Source of the DNA: Peptoniphilaceae bacterium
Lineage (GTDB): Bacteria; Bacillota; Clostridia; Tissierellales; Peptoniphilaceae
Length of the DNA: 8,226 nt
Assembly: GCA_029983595.1 (NCBI GenBank)
Contig: JASBZD010000053.1
Span: forward strand, 1-8,226
Direction of reading: 5' to 3'
The notes under the pieces were generated by a model. That model was not told the origin of the DNA and did not search any database. It saw only the letters and a list, made by a program, of their open reading frames with translations. Of the stretch, positions 6,274-8,226 are shown piece after piece. The position numbers and the translations under genes are program-made. Each line of letters starts with the position of its first letter. Positions within the stretch are counted from its first letter, which is position 1.

Positions 6274-7193
6274 ATGGATAGAAGACATACTAATAAAATC
6301 TATAAAAGACGTAGAATTGGGGCTTTACTAATTATTGGCTTATTACTAATATTTTTAATGATAATTATAGGACGTATTTTTAATAATAATAGTAGTAGAA
6401 CTGCTAAAGCTATAGAGATTAATGAAATAGAAAATGAAGATTTTAGAAATCTTGTTAAAAAAGATCCAGTAGAAGATGTTTTTAAAACTCAGACAAAAGT
6501 AGTGGAAGACAAAAATATCTATAAAGATGAGCTACTTCCATATAGACAGAAAAAGATTAAAGCTCATTCTTTAGGTAGGGGAGGCACTCCACAGGCACTT
6601 TTAGAAAAACAAGTTTATTTAACTTTGATGATGGGCCATCTTCTAAATCTACAGTAAAAATTTTAGATATTTTAAAAAATGAAAATGTAAAAGCTACGTT
6701 TTTTGTTATTGGCAACAACGCAAAAGAACATCCAGATATTATAAAAAGGATAAAAGATGAAGGCCATCAAGTGGCAATTCATACTAATACCCATAATTAT
6801 AAACAGATTTACTCTAGTCCTGATGCGCTCCAAAAAGATATTGAAGACTGTGATAGAGTTTTAAAAGATATTTTAGGAGAAGATTTTAGCACAAATATTT
6901 ATAGATTCCCAGGTGGATCTTATAGAAAAAATAAAGAACCATTTGTAAATAGAGTAGAGGAGATGGGATATATCTACTACGACTGGAATGTTTTAAATGG
7001 AGATGCTGAAGGTGCTAACCCTGATGTATCATATCTAAATAACAAATTCTGGAGTAGTGCTAATGGCTGGAATGTAATTATTTCTCTAATGCATGATACT
7101 AACGCCAAGACTAATACAGTTGAATCTCTACCAGCAATTATAAAAGAACTTAAAAATAGAGGTTATGAATTTAAAACATTAGGAGAAGTATAA
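6274..7193 (+). pseudogene. Membrane-anchored polysaccharide deacetylase (NodB fold), split by a one-base frameshift
   Basis: The reading frame from ATG 6274 (GAGG at 6264-6267) runs 117 codons, then is lost at ACTTTGATGATGGG (6622 onward) and stops at 6655-6657. Adding one T after 6624-6626 restores TFDDGP and an open frame to the TAA at 7191-7193, giving 306 residues. The restored protein has a basic N-terminus, one membrane anchor (about 15-33), a charged linker (about 38-112), and a complete NodB domain. The metal-ligand motif TFDDGP is at 117-122, HTNTH at 170-174, RFPGG at 211-215, DWN at 237-239 and LMHD at 273-276. Family members remove acetyl groups from cell-surface polysaccharides such as peptidoglycan at the outer membrane face. 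As written, neither fragment can be catalytic because the motif is cut. A real mutation or a sequencing error are both possible. It overlaps the response regulator by one base, so it belongs to that operon. Confidence 0.88.
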
Positions 7194-7897
7194 TGTCGAA
7201 AATTTTAATAGTAGAAGATGAAGAGTCTATAAGAAAACTTATAAGAGTAAATTTAGAGATGGATAAATATATCGTAGAGGAAGCTGAAAGCGGCGAAGAG
7301 GCATTAGAAAAATTTGCTACTTTTAATCCTGATATAGCTTTATTAGATGTAATGCTTCCAGGAATGGACGGATTTCAAGTCTGTAAAATTTTAAGATCCC
7401 AAGATCTAGATTTAGGGATTATTATGCTTACAGCTAAAAGTCAGGATATTGATAAAATAGAAGGGCTAGAATCTGGAGCTGATGACTATGTAGCTAAACC
7501 TTTTAATCCAAAAGAGCTAATTTTAAGAATTAAGTCTTTAGAAAGACGAGTAATAAGAAATCCAAAAGAGCATGAAAAAGAAGATAGATTTATAGAAAAC
7601 TCATGCTTTAAATTAGATAAAAAATCTAGAAAGTTCTATAAAAATGGTGATGAAATTGAACTTACGCCTACAGAATATTTTGTTGTAAAGTTATTTTTTG
7701 AAAATTTAGGTGAGGCAATAAGCCGTGATGAAATTTTAGATAGAATCTGGGGCGAGGATTATATAGGCGATAGCAAAATCGTTGATGTAAATATCAGAAG
7801 ACTAAGATCTAAAATAGAGGATGACTCATCTAACCCAGATTATCTACAGACTGTATGGGGAATGGGTTATATTTGGGAAGATTTAGATGCAAAATAA
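7193..7897 (+). CDS. OmpR/PhoB-family response regulator
   Basis: A 234-residue DNA-binding regulator of a two-component system. ATG 7193 overlaps the preceding stop codon as TAATG, with AGGAG at 7181-7185. The receiver domain (about 2-118) has the acidic pair Glu8 and Asp9, phosphoacceptor Asp52 in LLDVMLPGMDG, Thr80 in MLTAK, and Lys102 in the AKPF motif. The winged-helix domain (about 133-230) has LTPTEY (157-162), the recognition-helix region VDVNIRRLRSKIE (197-209) and the wing VWGMGYIW (221-228). All phosphorylation residues are present. The gene overlaps the sensor kinase by 11 bases, so the two are presumably translationally coupled and form a cognate pair. The deacetylase directly upstream suggests that the system responds to or controls the cell envelope. 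The specific system (such as WalR or PhoP) cannot be decided from sequence alone. Confidence 0.95.
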   Translation: MSKILIVEDEESIRKLIRVNLEMDKYIVEEAESGEEALEKFATFNPDIALLDVMLPGMDGFQVCKILRSQDLDLGIIMLTAKSQDIDKIEGLESGADDYVAKPFNPKELILRIKSLERRVIRNPKEHEKEDRFIENSCFKLDKKSRKFYKNGDEIELTPTEYFVVKLFFENLGEAISRDEILDRIWGEDYIGDSKIVDVNIRRLRSKIEDDSSNPDYLQTVWGMGYIWEDLDAK

Positions 7898-8226
7898 TAC
7901 TAGTATATACTCTAGAATTTTTAGAAGTTTTTCTTTAATAATTTTATTAATCGTAATTATTTTTCAGGCTTTTATAATATTGGGGCTTAGACAGATGGTA
8001 TATAATAACCTAGAAAAAATTATGGAGACCAACTTAGACAATATCACTTATCGTATTTCATCCACTGAAGATACGAGTGATATTGTCGATTTAATTTCTA
8101 CATATGATAAAACCAATCTACAAAATTCTAATTCTCAGATTCAGTTTATTACTAAAAATAGGAATGTAGTTTATGATTCTATTGGAGTTTTATATAATAA
8201 TCCAGTTAGCTATCCTGATATAGATA
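7887..8226 (+). CDS. Sensor histidine kinase, N-terminal part only
   Basis: From ATG 7887 an open frame of 113 codons runs to the window edge. The start lies inside the end of the response regulator gene (11-base overlap), six bases after GGGAAG at 7875-7880. Visible are a short polar N-terminus, one transmembrane helix at about residues 13-34, then a polar, probably extracytoplasmic stretch to residue 113 that would be the start of a sensor domain. No HAMP, HisKA or ATPase motif is reached, so the kinase call rests on gene order after an OmpR-type regulator and on the TM-plus-sensor layout. Residues 51-67 are encoded by a strong interrupted palindrome (8037-8087). Its codons (GAC, ATC, CGT, TCC, ACG, GTC) differ from the A/T-ending codons and AGA arginines around it. 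Confidence 0.82.
   Translation, partial: MQNNTSIYSRIFRSFSLIILLIVIIFQAFIILGLRQMVYNNLEKIMETNLDNITYRISSTEDTSDIVDLISTYDKTNLQNSNSQIQFITKNRNVVYDSIGVLYNNPVSYPDID
8037..8087. repeat. 51-base interrupted palindrome inside the kinase gene
   Basis: GACAATATCACT (8037-8048) is the exact reverse complement of AGTGATATTGTC (8076-8087). Inside, after a three-base bulge TAT (8049-8051), CGTATTTCA (8052-8060) pairs with TGAA (8066-8069) and ATACG (8071-8075), with a single G (8070) bulged, leaving a five-base loop TCCAC. That makes 21 base pairs. It begins and ends on codon boundaries and spans exactly 17 codons. It has no T tract, so it is not a terminator. It may be a small palindromic repeat inserted in frame, or a structured element in the mRNA. 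Confidence 0.8.

Noticed and set aside
6582..6599. Direct repeat AGGCACT (6582-6588 and 6593-6599) as cause of the frameshift
   Set aside because: An 11-base duplication would shift the frame by the right amount, but the codons after it (KQVYLT) are still in the upstream frame right up to the FDDGP motif, so the shift lies at 6622-6627.
6618..6627. Programmed -1 frameshifting in the deacetylase
   Set aside because: TTTAACTTTG resembles but does not fit the X XXY YYZ slippery rule (only two A residues), I noted no strong stem just downstream, and deacetylases of this family are not known to use recoding. A deletion or sequencing error is simpler.
8037..8087. Intrinsic terminator
   Set aside because: The stem is strong, but no T tract follows on either strand and it lies inside an open coding frame.

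Overview
The window is AT-rich DNA from a low-GC Gram-positive bacterium. Supporting signs are strong AGGAGG-type ribosome binding sites, frequent AGA arginine codons, three TTG start codons, a tRNA-sensing T-box leader, and a type III pantothenate kinase. It looks like an anaerobic Firmicute, possibly the Peptoniphilaceae/Tissierellales group; that placement is an inference from style and gene content only. I see no insertion sequence, phage, CRISPR array or tRNA/rRNA gene. Gene density is high and nearly every boundary carries a readable signal.

Left part (1-2368): two minus-strand genes encode paralogous polytopic membrane proteins of the DUF1576 type. The first runs off the left edge; the second is complete (417 aa). 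Between them lies a plus-strand orphan gene for a small four-helix membrane protein. The complete DUF1576 protein consists of two homologous halves.

Middle (2369-4460): coaX (type III pantothenate kinase, plus) and coaBC (phosphopantothenoylcysteine synthetase/decarboxylase, minus) converge on a short hairpin terminator. Together they cover the first three steps from pantothenate towards coenzyme A. coaX is transcribed divergently from the second DUF1576 gene.

Right-middle (4461-6110): a serine-specific T-box leader controls serS. It shows a TCT specifier, a TGGC bulge that matches a tRNA-Ser GCCA end, and a terminator hairpin. serS encodes a seryl-tRNA synthetase with motif variants that recall archaeal-type sequences. 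A hairpin terminator follows.

Right end (6111-8226): an apparent operon of a membrane-anchored NodB-type polysaccharide deacetylase, an OmpR/PhoB-type response regulator and a sensor histidine kinase cut by the window edge. The genes overlap by 1 and 11 bases. The deacetylase is split by a one-base deletion exactly in its metal-binding TFDDGP motif. The kinase gene contains a 51-base interrupted palindrome that fills exactly 17 codons.

The points most worth a second look are the in-frame palindrome in the kinase, the deacetylase frameshift, and the two-repeat DUF1576 proteins with their symmetric divergent promoters.
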